Of a DNA stretch of 64,000 nucleotides, positions 26,247 through 34,516 are shown piece after piece. Position 1 is the stretch's first letter. Each line of letters starts with the position of its first letter. The notes under the pieces were generated by a model that was given only the letters and a program-made list of their open reading frames with translations, did no database searches and had not been told where the DNA came from. The position numbers and the translations under genes were made by a program. The DNA lies in assembly GCF_001886265.1 (NCBI RefSeq), contig NZ_JXLE01000004.1, forward strand, positions 1-64,000, written 5' to 3'. The DNA comes from Enterococcus thailandicus. GTDB lineage: Bacteria; Bacillota; Bacilli; Lactobacillales; Enterococcaceae.

Positions 26247-27527
26247 TTACTCATTCGAATTATTTTGTTTCAATGAAGATTGATCGATTGTCAACTCTAC
26301 CGTAGCAGTTTTTTCTTCAGATCCTCGGTAGTAAGTCACTTTGACACTGTCGCCGACTTTTTTCTTGTAAAGTGCAGTTTGTAACTCAACACCAGAAGAA
26401 ACTTCGGTATCATCAATCTTAGTGATAACATCGTATTGTTTCAATCCCGCCTTTTCAGCAGGAGTAGCTGCTTGAACATTGGTTACAATGACACCATTTG
26501 TTACAGAAGTTGGAATCTTCAAGACTTGTTCTTGTTGTTGTGTAGAAACAGCAGATAAATCGACCATCGTAATTCCAAGAGCTGGACGGGTTACTTTTCC
26601 GTCTTTTTCTAATTGATTGATTACATTTACTACATCATTACTTGGAATTGCAAAACCCATTCCTTCCACATTCACATCAGAGGAAGATTCTGAGGTACTA
26701 GCAATCTTACTTGAATTGATTCCGATTACTTGTCCTTCAATGTTTACTAATGGGCCACCTGAATTACCAGGATTGATTGCAGCATCTGTTTGGATTGCGT
26801 TGATGTTGACTGTTTCGTTTGATTCATTCGTACTAGTTACTTGACGATTTAAAGAAGACACGATACCTGAAGTTACTGAGTTAGCATAAGCTGAGCCTAA
26901 TGGTGAGCCAATCGCAATAGCAGGTTCACCAACTTTTAAGGATTCAGAGTCGCCAAATGAAGCGACTGTGTCGACTTTGTCAGCACTGATTTTTAATACA
27001 GCTAAGTCAGAGTAGGCGTCTGTTCCAACTAGTTCAGCCTTCACTTTACTGCCATCTTTCAGTAAAACTTCCAAGCCTTGTTGCCCATCAACCACGTGAT
27101 TATTTGTAACGATGTAGGCAGAGTCGCCATCTTTCTTATAAATGACACCACTGCCTTCACTATAAGCTTCTAAAGCTTCATCAGAGCTGCTTTGTTCCTG
27201 TTGTCCAAAGAGCTGACCGAATTCACTTGATTGATTTTGATTTTGTAAATTGATTACTGAAACAACAGCGCCTTGTACTTTATCAACAGCGCTAGTAATA
27301 TCTGATTCAACGTTTACTTTGACATTCTCAACGACTGTCTCACCAGCAGAATTTTGATTTCCACTTGCGCTTGTCGAAGAAGTTGTAAAAGACGATCCCA
27401 TAGCGCCGTAAAAAATTCCTGCAGTAATCAATCCACCAAGGACGCCACCAACAAGTCCGAGGCCTAACTTCTTCCAAAATCCATACTTATTTTTTTTCAT
27501 TTTAGGTGTCACATCTTTTTTATCCAT
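26247..27527 (-). CDS. htrA: Membrane-anchored serine protease HtrA/DegP with PDZ domain
   Basis: A surface quality-control protease of 426 residues. The N-terminus is cytosolic and basic, with one membrane helix (about 22-42), a low-complexity Ser/Thr linker and a trypsin-like domain with catalytic triad His144 (TNNHVV), Asp174 (SDLAVL) and Ser256 (GNSGGP). One PDZ domain (about 315-410) follows. Single-PDZ, membrane-anchored HtrA is the normal form in lactic acid bacteria. The start follows GGAGGAGG. TATACT (27564-27569, minus strand) is a likely -10. It diverges from rlmH across a DnaA-box-rich spacer. Confidence 0.95.
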   Translation of the reverse strand: MDKKDVTPKMKKNKYGFWKKLGLGLVGGVLGGLITAGIFYGAMGSSFTTSSTSASGNQNSAGETVVENVKVNVESDITSAVDKVQGAVVSVINLQNQNQSSEFGQLFGQQEQSSSDEALEAYSEGSGVIYKKDGDSAYIVTNNHVVDGQQGLEVLLKDGSKVKAELVGTDAYSDLAVLKISADKVDTVASFGDSESLKVGEPAIAIGSPLGSAYANSVTSGIVSSLNRQVTSTNESNETVNINAIQTDAAINPGNSGGPLVNIEGQVIGINSSKIASTSESSSDVNVEGMGFAIPSNDVVNVINQLEKDGKVTRPALGITMVDLSAVSTQQQEQVLKIPTSVTNGVIVTNVQAATPAEKAGLKQYDVITKIDDTEVSSGVELQTALYKKKVGDSVKVTYYRGSEEKTATVELTIDQSSLKQNNSNE

Positions 27528-27667
27528 GTGTTTCCTCCTCCGTTCACTTTTTTATCTATCATTAGTATAGACTCATTTGATAAATTTAGTCTACTTTTAG
27601 ACTGTGAACTTTTTATGAAAAACTTTAGGAAAAATATCTGTTTTCAGATGAAAAAATCGCGTTTTAT

Positions 27668-27851
27668 TTTTCCACAGTATCTGTGTAAAACTTTTTCATT
27701 TTATTGAGGAAAACTCAGATAAAAAAGTTATCCACAGGTTGTTGATAAAGGGGATAAAAAAGGTGGAAACATATGTTCGTATAAGAAATAGTGATAAAAT
27801 AAGGAAAAAAAGCGCAGTTTCTGTGGATAAACCTGTGGATGTTGTGCATAA
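27668..27851. promoter_or_regulatory. DnaA-box cluster between htrA and rlmH
   Basis: Matches to the DnaA 9-mer TTATNCACA: an exact TTATCCACA at 27728-27736 (plus), its exact reverse TGTGGATAA at 27822-27830, and TGTGCATAA at 27843-27851. Near-matches are TTTTCCACA at 27668-27676, TGTTGATAA at 27740-27748 and 27942-27950, and TGTGGATGT at 27834-27842. The spacer is AT-rich and carries no gene. In streptococci htrA and rlmH lie beside oriC; here no dnaA or dnaN is nearby, so this may be a DnaA-titrating or regulatory site rather than the origin. Confidence 0.6.
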
Positions 27852-27960
27852 GTATGTGTGTAAAACTTTTCCACTTGGGCTGAAGAAAAAAAGAAAGAAG
27901 CATGATAAACTAAGGTGAAGTGCTAATAGTAGCAATTTTGTGTTGATAAAGGAGTAGAAC

Positions 27961-28440
27961 ATGAATATTAAAATAATATCTGTTGGGAAATTAAAGGAAA
28001 AGTATCTCATTCAAGGAATCAACGAATATGTAAAACGTCTTGGTGCTTATGCAAAAATGGAATTGATTGAAGTACCTGATGAAAAAGCACCAGAAAATTT
28101 AAGCGATGCACAGATGCAACAGGTCAAAGATAAGGAAGGCGAGCGTATTCTTTCAAAGATTAAGGAACATGATTATGTCTTTGCATTGGCAATTGAAGGG
28201 AAAAATCCAACGAGTGAAGCATTTGCAAAACAAATTGATCAGTTAGGTATTCAAGGGAAGAGCCATCTAACATTTGTGATTGGTGGGTCGCTTGGACTAA
28301 GCGAATCTGTCATGAAACGGAGCAATACACAAATCTCATTTGGAAAAATGACTTATCCACATCAATTGATGCGCCTAATTTTAGTGGAGCAAATCTATCG
28401 TGTGTTTCGGATTAATGCTGGGGCACCTTATCATAAGTGA
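27961..28440 (+). CDS. rlmH: 23S rRNA (pseudouridine1915-N3)-methyltransferase RlmH
   Basis: A SPOUT-fold methyltransferase of 159 residues that methylates pseudouridine 1915 in helix 69 of 23S rRNA. Family features include the N-terminal [14 protein letters not shown], the AdoMet-binding [13 protein letters not shown] (about 104-116) and the invariant C-terminus [18 protein letters not shown] precedes the ATG. The 3' end of the gene contains the TATCATAAGTGA core that staphylococcal cassette chromosomes use as attachment site; no duplicated copy was seen downstream, so the site looks unoccupied. Confidence 0.97.
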   Translation: MNIKIISVGKLKEKYLIQGINEYVKRLGAYAKMELIEVPDEKAPENLSDAQMQQVKDKEGERILSKIKEHDYVFALAIEGKNPTSEAFAKQIDQLGIQGKSHLTFVIGGSLGLSESVMKRSNTQISFGKMTYPHQLMRLILVEQIYRVFRINAGAPYHK

Positions 28441-28524
28441 TGCGGTTTTTATCATTGATCCTAAAAATCTTAGCAAGACAAAAAGTACGTAAGAAAGTAA
28501 AGACTAAATACTTCGGAGGAACAA

Positions 28525-29034
28525 ATGAATAACAATGATAGATTATTGCGATTGCGTTATGCGATTGATTTGAAAGATACGGATTTGATTAAAGCTTTTG
28601 AGCTAGGCGGTGTACCACTGACTAAAGAAGAAGCTCAGGCGGTACTGACCAAAGTACAGGATAAGAACAAAGATAATGCAGAAAATAATGTGTATGAAAA
28701 AACCATCAACAACCAAGTTTTTGACGCATTCCTAAATGGCCTGATTCTCTTGGCGCGTGGTCCGCAAAAAGATAAGCCGATAGTAGACACGCCGCAAAAA
28801 AGCAAGGAAATCAAATATATCAACAATGTGTTGCTAAAAAAATTAAAAATCGCCTTGTCTATGACCACTGATGATATTTTAGACGTTTTTGCTGAGGCAG
28901 AAATCTATCCATCAAAAGGCGAAATCGGGGCATTTTTGAGAAAAGAAGGCCAACGAAATTTTAAGCCTTGCGGAGATAAATATATGCGTAATTTTCTCAA
29001 GGGGTTAGGAATTTATAATCGGAGAAAAGTATAA
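28525..29034 (+). CDS. DUF1456 family protein (YehS-like)
   Basis: A 169-residue cytosolic protein made of two related halves: NDRLLRLRYAIDLKDTDL…GVPLTKEEAQAVL (residues 4-42) and NNVLLKKLKIALSMTTDD…EIYPSKGEIGAFLR (about 93-133). This internal duplication is the definition of DUF1456. The C-terminus is basic. Function is not established. GGAGGAAC precedes the ATG. It follows rlmH by 84 bp and may be read through from it. Confidence 0.85.
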   Translation: MNNNDRLLRLRYAIDLKDTDLIKAFELGGVPLTKEEAQAVLTKVQDKNKDNAENNVYEKTINNQVFDAFLNGLILLARGPQKDKPIVDTPQKSKEIKYINNVLLKKLKIALSMTTDDILDVFAEAEIYPSKGEIGAFLRKEGQRNFKPCGDKYMRNFLKGLGIYNRRKV

Positions 29035-29133
29035 AGAAATTTCATGAGAAATCAAAACAATGGTTGTTTCGATGAGAGCTAGTTTTTGTATGAGATTAAA
29101 ATATTATCTTAATCGAGGAGCTGGATTGGTTTT

Positions 29134-29784
29134 ATGAATGATGAATATAAGAATGATGAAGATAAGATGCTTTTTGAAGAGATAGAGAATCGATGTAGGC
29201 TCAATTTTGAGCTTCGGGGAAAGATGTCTTTAATACAACAAAAAAAGTATTTAGCGAATAAATCAGAGTTTACTCTGGGACATGTTGAAAAATTAATCTC
29301 GGATTGGATTAGTAGTAGAAGCGAATTTACAAAAATAAAACAGCCGATTAAATTTGACATGAAAAAACTTTTGTTAAATAAGAGTGAGATAGGTAATAGA
29401 GATCAATATATTAGAGCTAAAGGGCAAGAAATAATTGATTCATTAGGTGAAATGAGGTCATACAATTATTTGTATGTAACACATAGAGCTGATGGAATGG
29501 TCATTACTGTGGGGAAATCTTCTTCTAATGATATTTTTTTAGATGGAGATCTTTTTTATCAACTCAATACAAATCACTTGTCTGGCACTGAAAATATAAT
29601 TTTAAGGACGGAATATGGCAATGAAATATTTGCAAAATATGATGAGCTTTTAAAAAATTATTTGGACTGGGCTTGGATAATTCCGGTTGAGTCAGGAGAT
29701 GCTAAGAAACTGGAGAGATTATTGGGCGATGAATTAATTAATAAAAAAGTACCAATTTTAAATTATTATTCCCATAGACAATAA
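29134..29784 (+). CDS. Uncharacterised protein, 216 aa, possibly GIY-YIG-like C-terminal half
   Basis: I do not recognise this family. The N-terminal half is charged and helical. The C-terminal half (about residues 110-216) begins with a strand pattern SYNYLYVTHRADGMVITVGKSS and ends with KKLERLLGDELINKKVPILNYYSH. This vaguely follows the order of GIY-YIG nuclease motifs (two strands with Tyr, a Gly-Lys-Ser segment, a late Glu and a final Asn), but key residues are not secure. Codon use is AT-rich compared with its neighbours, suggesting acquisition. GAGGAG lies 13 nt before the ATG, a long spacing. Confidence 0.5.
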   Translation: MNDEYKNDEDKMLFEEIENRCRLNFELRGKMSLIQQKKYLANKSEFTLGHVEKLISDWISSRSEFTKIKQPIKFDMKKLLLNKSEIGNRDQYIRAKGQEIIDSLGEMRSYNYLYVTHRADGMVITVGKSSSNDIFLDGDLFYQLNTNHLSGTENIILRTEYGNEIFAKYDELLKNYLDWAWIIPVESGDAKKLERLLGDELINKKVPILNYYSHRQ

Positions 29785-30236
29785 AAGGCTATTTTTCATG
29801 ATAATACTAGTTATAACTGTAAAAATGAAAGAAAATCTGGGAAAGAACTTTTTAAATAAGTGTATTGTTCGATGCTTAATAAATACTAAGCAATACCATC
29901 CGTGTGTGTTGCGCAACATCGTACTAAAATGAATAGTTTTTCACAAAAAGAAAATCATCCATCGAATGAATGGAAGGTTTTAGTATACACGAGGTTAATG
30001 CCCCACTCTTTTATAATCAGAGGAGTGAGGTTTTTTCTATGAATGTTTCTATTTTCTTATTGCTAGTCTAGTTTCTCTTACGATGAAATTGGGATTCTAT
30101 TCCAGTTTTTATTGATTTGCTGATAAAATAACTTGAATAGTGGATATAAACATGATAAATAAGAGAAGAATAACAAAACAAGATTGTGAAATGATTCTCA
30201 AATGAGTATAATAGAAAGAAAAAGGAGGAAGAATCA
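29785..30236. other. Non-coding spacer with two hairpins
   Basis: About 450 bases without a gene. Stem 1 pairs AAAATCATCCAT (near 29950) with ATGGAAGGTTTT (near 29972), about 10 of 12 positions. Stem 2 pairs CCCCACTC (30001-30008) with GAGTGAGG (about 30023-30030) and is followed by TTTTTT, a likely terminator. Between 29785 and 29940 nothing recognisable is seen. Confidence 0.5.
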
Positions 30237-31175
30237 ATGAAAATAGCAATTGCAGGCGCTGGCGCAATGGGAAGTCGCTTTGGGTTAATGCTTCACCAAG
30301 GTGGGAACGAGGTATTATTAATCGATGGCTGGGCAGAACATGTCCAACAAATCAAAGAACATGGATTACAAGCAAATTTTAATGGTAAAGAGGTAGAAGC
30401 AAAACTACCAATCGTTCTTCAATCCGAAGTAGAAAAAGAAGATCAAGTTGATCTGATTATTCTGTTTACCAAAGCGATGCAGCTGGAAAAAATGCTGCAG
30501 GATATCCAATCATTAATCAAAAAAGATACAGAGGTCTTATGTCTATTAAATGGTATCGGGCATGAAGATATTATTGAGAAATTTGTACCAATGGAAAATA
30601 TCTATATTGGAAATACCATGTGGACGGCAGGTCTTGAAGGTCCTGGTCAGGTCAAATTATTTGGAAGTGGTTCAGTAGAATTACAAAATTTAGGTGATGG
30701 AAAAGAAGCAGCTGCAAAAAAATTAGCAGACAAATTGTCTGAATCAGGATTAAATGCTCATTTTTCTGATAATATTCACTATTCTATTTATCGCAAAGCA
30801 TGTGTGAACGGAACAATGAACGGACTATGCACAATCTTAGACGTTAATATGGCTGAGCTAGGAAAAACATCGACTGCTCATAAAATGGTGGCGACGATTG
30901 TCAATGAGTTTGCCAAAGTAGCAGCAGTAGAGAAGATTGAATTAGATGTCCCAGAAGTCATTGCACATTGTGAATCTTGTTTTGACCCGGAAACAATTGG
31001 GCTACATTATCCTTCAATGTATCAAGACTTGATTAAGAACCATCGATTAACAGAAATCGATTATATCAATGGCGCAATTTCTAGAAAAGGGAAGAAATAT
31101 GGTGTTGCGACGCCTTATTGTGATTTCTTGACTGAGCTTGTCCATGCAAAAGAAGATAGCTTGAACGTAAAATAA
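30237..31175 (+). CDS. panE: 2-dehydropantoate 2-reductase family protein
   Basis: A 312-residue NADPH-dependent reductase. The N-terminal Rossmann motif GAGAMGSRFG (residues 7-16) is clear. The active-site region RKACVNGTMNGLC with Lys (about 184) and the C-terminal NHRLTEIDYINGAI complete the ketopantoate-reductase pattern. The classical role is reduction of ketopantoate to pantoate for coenzyme A, but lactic acid bacteria often use PanE paralogues as 2-hydroxyacid dehydrogenases. AAGGAGGAAG precedes the ATG. The next gene, 12 bp away, encodes a PfoR/EIIC_2 membrane protein, so the pair forms a small operon. Confidence 0.88.
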   Translation: MKIAIAGAGAMGSRFGLMLHQGGNEVLLIDGWAEHVQQIKEHGLQANFNGKEVEAKLPIVLQSEVEKEDQVDLIILFTKAMQLEKMLQDIQSLIKKDTEVLCLLNGIGHEDIIEKFVPMENIYIGNTMWTAGLEGPGQVKLFGSGSVELQNLGDGKEAAAKKLADKLSESGLNAHFSDNIHYSIYRKACVNGTMNGLCTILDVNMAELGKTSTAHKMVATIVNEFAKVAAVEKIELDVPEVIAHCESCFDPETIGLHYPSMYQDLIKNHRLTEIDYINGAISRKGKKYGVATPYCDFLTELVHAKEDSLNVK

Positions 31176-31187
31176 AGGAGAGATTGA

Positions 31188-32240
31188 ATGGAAACTTCAC
31201 AAAAAATATCACCGAAAATTTTTCTGAATAAAGTCCTCGCTGGTACAGCAACAGGAATCATTATTGGATTGATTCCTAATGCAGTATTAGGTGCCATTTT
31301 AAAATATTTTAGTGCGTATCCCTTTGCGGTAACGATCGCACAGTTAGCAGTTATTTTTCAACTAGCAACACCTTTGATCATTGGTGGTTTGATTGCCTTA
31401 CAATTTGGATTTGATCCGATGAGAATGATGGTTGTAGCCGGAGCTTCTTTTGTTGGTTCTGGTGTAGTCAAATTCACACCTGATTTGGGTGAAACAGGTG
31501 TTTACGTTGGTGCTGGTACAGGCGATATTATTAATACGATGCTGACAGCGTCGATTGCTGTCGGGCTGATTTTACTGATTGGAAATAGTTTTGGGTCAGT
31601 GTCGATTGTGTTAACACCGATTGTTGTAGGTGTAGGTGCAGGTTTACTTGGTTTTTATTTATTCCCTTTTGTAACAGCAATTACTTCTGCAATTGGATCA
31701 TTGATTAATAACTTCACTACCTTACAACCGCTGTTAATGTCTATCTTGATTGGTTGTTCCTTTGCCTTTTTGATTATCTCTCCTATTTCAACAGTAGCAA
31801 TCGGAATGGCAATCCAACTAGATGGTGTTTCTGCTGGTGCGGCTGCGATGGGCGTAGCTGCAACCACTTTTGTTTTAGTAGTGAACTCTTGGAAGGTTAA
31901 TAAGTCAGGTGTGACAATTGCGATTGCTTTAGGCGCTATGAAGATGATGATGCCTAATCTATTTAGAAAACCTGTGATTCTTATTCCTTGTTTAGTTAGT
32001 GCAGTGATTACAGCTATTCCTGTCGCTCTATTTTCTATTTCAGGTACGCCTGCTTCTGCTGGTTTCGGCGTGGTCGGACTTGTTGGTCCGTTGGCTTCTT
32101 TAGATGCAGGGCTAAATGGCTTTCTTGTTGTTCTTTGTTGGTTAATCATCCCTGTTTTTGCGGCACTAATTACTCAATTTTTATGCGAGAAAGTATTTAA
32201 ACTGTATGATCGAGAAGAAGTCTTCAAATTTTTAGGCTAG
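31188..32240 (+). CDS. PTS_EIIC_2 / PfoR-type membrane transporter
   Basis: A 350-residue very hydrophobic protein with about ten membrane segments. Conserved family segments include FDPMRMMVVAGASFVGSGVVKF (about 81-102), SPISTVAIGMA (about 203-213) and GPLASLDAGLNGF (about 302-314). Members are annotated as PTS IIC or as PfoR, but no IIA or IIB is encoded here. The pairing with PanE, 12 bp upstream, suggests a substrate linked to pantoate or another 2-oxo or 2-hydroxy acid; this is inference. A strong terminator follows. Confidence 0.82.
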   Translation: METSQKISPKIFLNKVLAGTATGIIIGLIPNAVLGAILKYFSAYPFAVTIAQLAVIFQLATPLIIGGLIALQFGFDPMRMMVVAGASFVGSGVVKFTPDLGETGVYVGAGTGDIINTMLTASIAVGLILLIGNSFGSVSIVLTPIVVGVGAGLLGFYLFPFVTAITSAIGSLINNFTTLQPLLMSILIGCSFAFLIISPISTVAIGMAIQLDGVSAGAAAMGVAATTFVLVVNSWKVNKSGVTIAIALGAMKMMMPNLFRKPVILIPCLVSAVITAIPVALFSISGTPASAGFGVVGLVGPLASLDAGLNGFLVVLCWLIIPVFAALITQFLCEKVFKLYDREEVFKFLG

Positions 32241-32274
32241 TAGATTTTACTAAGAAATTTTCAATCAATGGATG

Positions 32275-32314
32275 CGTAAGTGAGATGTCAACAACATCTG
32301 ACTTACGTTTTTTT
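32275..32314 (+). terminator. Terminator of the panE operon
   Basis: CGTAAGTGAGATGT (32275-32288) pairs with the arm at 32294-32307 with one mismatch, then TTTTTTT. Confidence 0.82.
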
Positions 32315-32503
32315 GCCTTTTTGAGTAGGATTGATGCTGACAACTGAACTCTTCAGTGCCATTCGATTTTTTTAAGTGTAGAAGAAACTCACCTTTATGT
32401 TATTGGTTGTTCAAAAGGTAACTAGAATAAAAATATGTGTTAAAATGAGAAAAAATTTGATTGTTGGATGTATCGAATAATCACTAAAAAGTAGGGGAAG
32501 AAA

Positions 32504-33139
32504 ATGATTTTTTTGCAAAAATATGGTTTTTATTTTTTATTATTAGGTGTGATTAGTGATTTATCGACACCGTATATCCTTGGCCTTTTTTATCCCAAAC
32601 TGAATCAAATGACTACCGTAATTAGTGTGTTTGGTGACGTAGATAGTCCAGTCAGACGTGCTTTCTTGGTCTGGTCAGTTGTATCTGGACTTTTTTTTGT
32701 TCTTTCGTTGCCTGCGTTGTATCACCTATTTGTTGGAACATCAAAAACACTTGCAATACTTGCTGTTGCAACAGTTGGTTTATATGGGATAGGTGATTGT
32801 GTTTTTACTGGGTTATTCAGTATCAATACAAATGAAAGCTCTTGGAATCTATCGACTTGGATCCATAATATAGGTTCTGGGCTAGGCTATGCAGGCTTTC
32901 TACTTTTCCCATTGTTACTTGTTCTGCTTTATCGTCAAAGTGGTCAAGGTACGCTTAGCCATTTTTATCTTGTTTTAACAGTTATTAGTTTACTAATTGC
33001 AGGTCTTTACGGATTAGCACGGATTCCGTCGATTAGTCAGTTTGCCTTCTTTAAGCAATTGGGCTTCTTTCAACGCTTAAGTTTTTTCTTTAACTATTTG
33101 CCGATGATTTGTTTAAGTTTTTTTCAACTACGAAAGTAG
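32504..33139 (+). CDS. Multi-pass membrane protein, DUF998-like
   Basis: A 211-residue protein with six to seven predicted membrane helices and short loops. The loop NESSWNLSTWIHNIGSGLGYAGF (about residues 108-130), with its W-x(2)-H-x(2)-G pattern, resembles DUF998-type proteins, but the family assignment is from memory and uncertain. It is monocistronic with GGGGAAG before the ATG. Function is unknown. The 172-nt stretch downstream to msrA shows no clear terminator. Confidence 0.6.
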   Translation: MIFLQKYGFYFLLLGVISDLSTPYILGLFYPKLNQMTTVISVFGDVDSPVRRAFLVWSVVSGLFFVLSLPALYHLFVGTSKTLAILAVATVGLYGIGDCVFTGLFSINTNESSWNLSTWIHNIGSGLGYAGFLLFPLLLVLLYRQSGQGTLSHFYLVLTVISLLIAGLYGLARIPSISQFAFFKQLGFFQRLSFFFNYLPMICLSFFQLRK

Positions 33140-33329
33140 AAAAAGCAGTGTGAAGCTGATTAAGTAAAAGAACTTCTCTGTGGGTAACCATTCGTGTGGA
33201 TGTGTTCGACTAAGAATAGAGATGAGGAGAGCGAAAAGCAAGTTAGTCTTAACTTGTTATGCGTTGTGCTAAATTTCAGGTAGTCATTTTTTGAATGAAT
33301 AAGAAGAAAACTTGAAAGAGGGTGACTTC

Positions 33330-34121
33330 ATGTTAGATGTGGAGCAGATGGAAATAGACCTTTATAATATTATTTTAAATCGAAATACAAGAGAATGGGA
33401 AAGAACACAATTTGAAGAGGCAAAAGAAGACCTAGCAAAAATGTCGATAAAGCAGGTGATAGAAAAACTAGAGGTCAACTTGCGTCCGCTAGCGCTACGA
33501 GATAATTTGACACCAGATGCGATGGATTTTTATTTAAGAATCACAGGGGAGTCAGCGAGTGCAAAAGCTTATGATTATGCCAAACATAAGATAACTTCAC
33601 CCTTATATCAAGAACGGGCGATTTTTGCCGGTGGCTGTTTCTGGTGTATGGTTGAGCCTTTTGAAACAAAACCAGGTGTAATCTCAGTGTTATCTGGTTA
33701 TACAGGTGGAGAGACCAAAAAAACAAATTACGATCAAGTCAGTGGTGGATATACTGGGCATGTTGAAGCTGTTGAGATCATATTTGATACACGTCAAATA
33801 ACCTATGAAGAGCTGTTGGAGATTTATTGGCAAATTTCAGACCCTACAGATGCCTTTGGTCAATTTCAAGATCGGGGGAAACAATATCGTTCAATTCTAT
33901 TTGTTGTTAATGAAAAGCAAAGGCAATTGGCTGAAAAATCAAGAGAACAACTGATTCAATCTAACCGATTTAGCCGTCCTATCGTTACAGAGATTCGCCA
34001 AGCAAAGACTTTTTGGCCAGCTGAAAATCATCATCAACAATTTTATCAGAAGCAACCTAAAAGATATAAAAAGATCAAGCATTCGCATCAGCTTCATTTA
34101 TTTTTTCAGCGACATAGATAG
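33330..34121 (+). CDS. msrA: Peptide-methionine (S)-S-oxide reductase MsrA
   Basis: Repairs oxidised methionine in proteins. The catalytic GGCFWC (about residues 100-105) opens the MsrA domain, followed by GVISVLSGYTGG, GHVEAVEI and DPTDAFGQFQDRGKQYRS, all typical. The first ~90 residues form a helical extension found in MsrA of Lactobacillales. I chose ATG 33330, with AGAGGGTG upstream, over TTG 33312. The C-terminus runs KHSHQLHLFFQRHR with the TAG stop lying inside sequence that resembles the edge of a 120-bp repeat unit, so the natural C-terminus may have been changed by the repeat's arrival. Confidence 0.9.
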   Translation: MLDVEQMEIDLYNIILNRNTREWERTQFEEAKEDLAKMSIKQVIEKLEVNLRPLALRDNLTPDAMDFYLRITGESASAKAYDYAKHKITSPLYQERAIFAGGCFWCMVEPFETKPGVISVLSGYTGGETKKTNYDQVSGGYTGHVEAVEIIFDTRQITYEELLEIYWQISDPTDAFGQFQDRGKQYRSILFVVNEKQRQLAEKSREQLIQSNRFSRPIVTEIRQAKTFWPAENHHQQFYQKQPKRYKKIKHSHQLHLFFQRHR

Positions 34122-34126
34122 AGGAA

Positions 34127-34275
34127 GGTTGTGGCGCAAAGCGTTCAGCTCCGACAAAATAATGAGCAACTGACAAAAATAGCTTTTCATATTTTTGGAC
34201 AGTTATGAATTATTTCGAGGAGTTGCTTTGGGAACACCGAGGAAAAGGTTGTGGCGCAAAGCATTCAGCTTCAAG
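34127..34275 (+). repeat. 120-bp stem-loop repeat, one unit plus a partial unit, at the msrA stop codon
   Basis: One full unit (34127-34246) begins GGTTGTGGCGCAAAGC and ends GCTTTGGGAACACCG plus linker. A partial second unit starts exactly 120 bp later (34247-34275). The unit folds on itself: CAAAGC with GCTTTG at the base, CTCC with GGAG in the middle and AACTG-CAAAAATA with TATTTTTG-CAGTT at the top. It begins six bases after the msrA stop and runs in the gene's direction. The same family occurs at 55792-56275 and 57235-57737. Confidence 0.85.
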
Positions 34276-34283
34276 TCGCAAGG

Positions 34284-34328
34284 AAACAGGAGGTATGACA
34301 AGTCTTTTGTCACAACTCCTGTTTTTTT
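34284..34328 (+). terminator. Terminator behind the msrA repeat
   Basis: AAACAGGAG…TGACAA (34284 onward) pairs with TTGTCA…CTCCTGTTT (34307-34324), followed by TTTTT. It probably ends the msrA transcript including the repeat. Confidence 0.78.
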
Positions 34329-34464
34329 ACTAGCCTTTATTTCCATGTGAAAGAGAATTCGAATTGTAGAATCTTGATTTTTCTATGGAATTTTGTAGAG
34401 AATCATCTTGATAATTAATAGACACCTAATCGAATTCCACATTAATGATGAACTAAATTCCGTA

Positions 34465-34478
34465 TGAAAGCGCAAACA
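34465..34478 (+). promoter_or_regulatory. cre-like site before the mannosidase operon
   Basis: TGAAAGCGCAAACA matches the CcpA consensus TGWAARCGYTWNCW at 13 of 14 positions. It lies 52 nt before the regulator start, near a possible TATAAA -10 (about 34484). Carbon catabolite repression of the operon is therefore likely. Confidence 0.65.
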
Positions 34479-34516
34479 ATAACTATAAAATAAAAATGTA
34501 TTCAGGAGGTGCTTAT

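Noticed and set aside
27541-27960. Chromosomal origin of replication.
   Set aside because: DnaA boxes are present, but no dnaA, dnaN or parB is near and no unwinding element could be defined; reported only as a DnaA-box cluster.
33240-33300. Inverted repeat CAAGTTA…TAACTTG before msrA as a terminator.
   Set aside because: It is short and not followed by a T-run.
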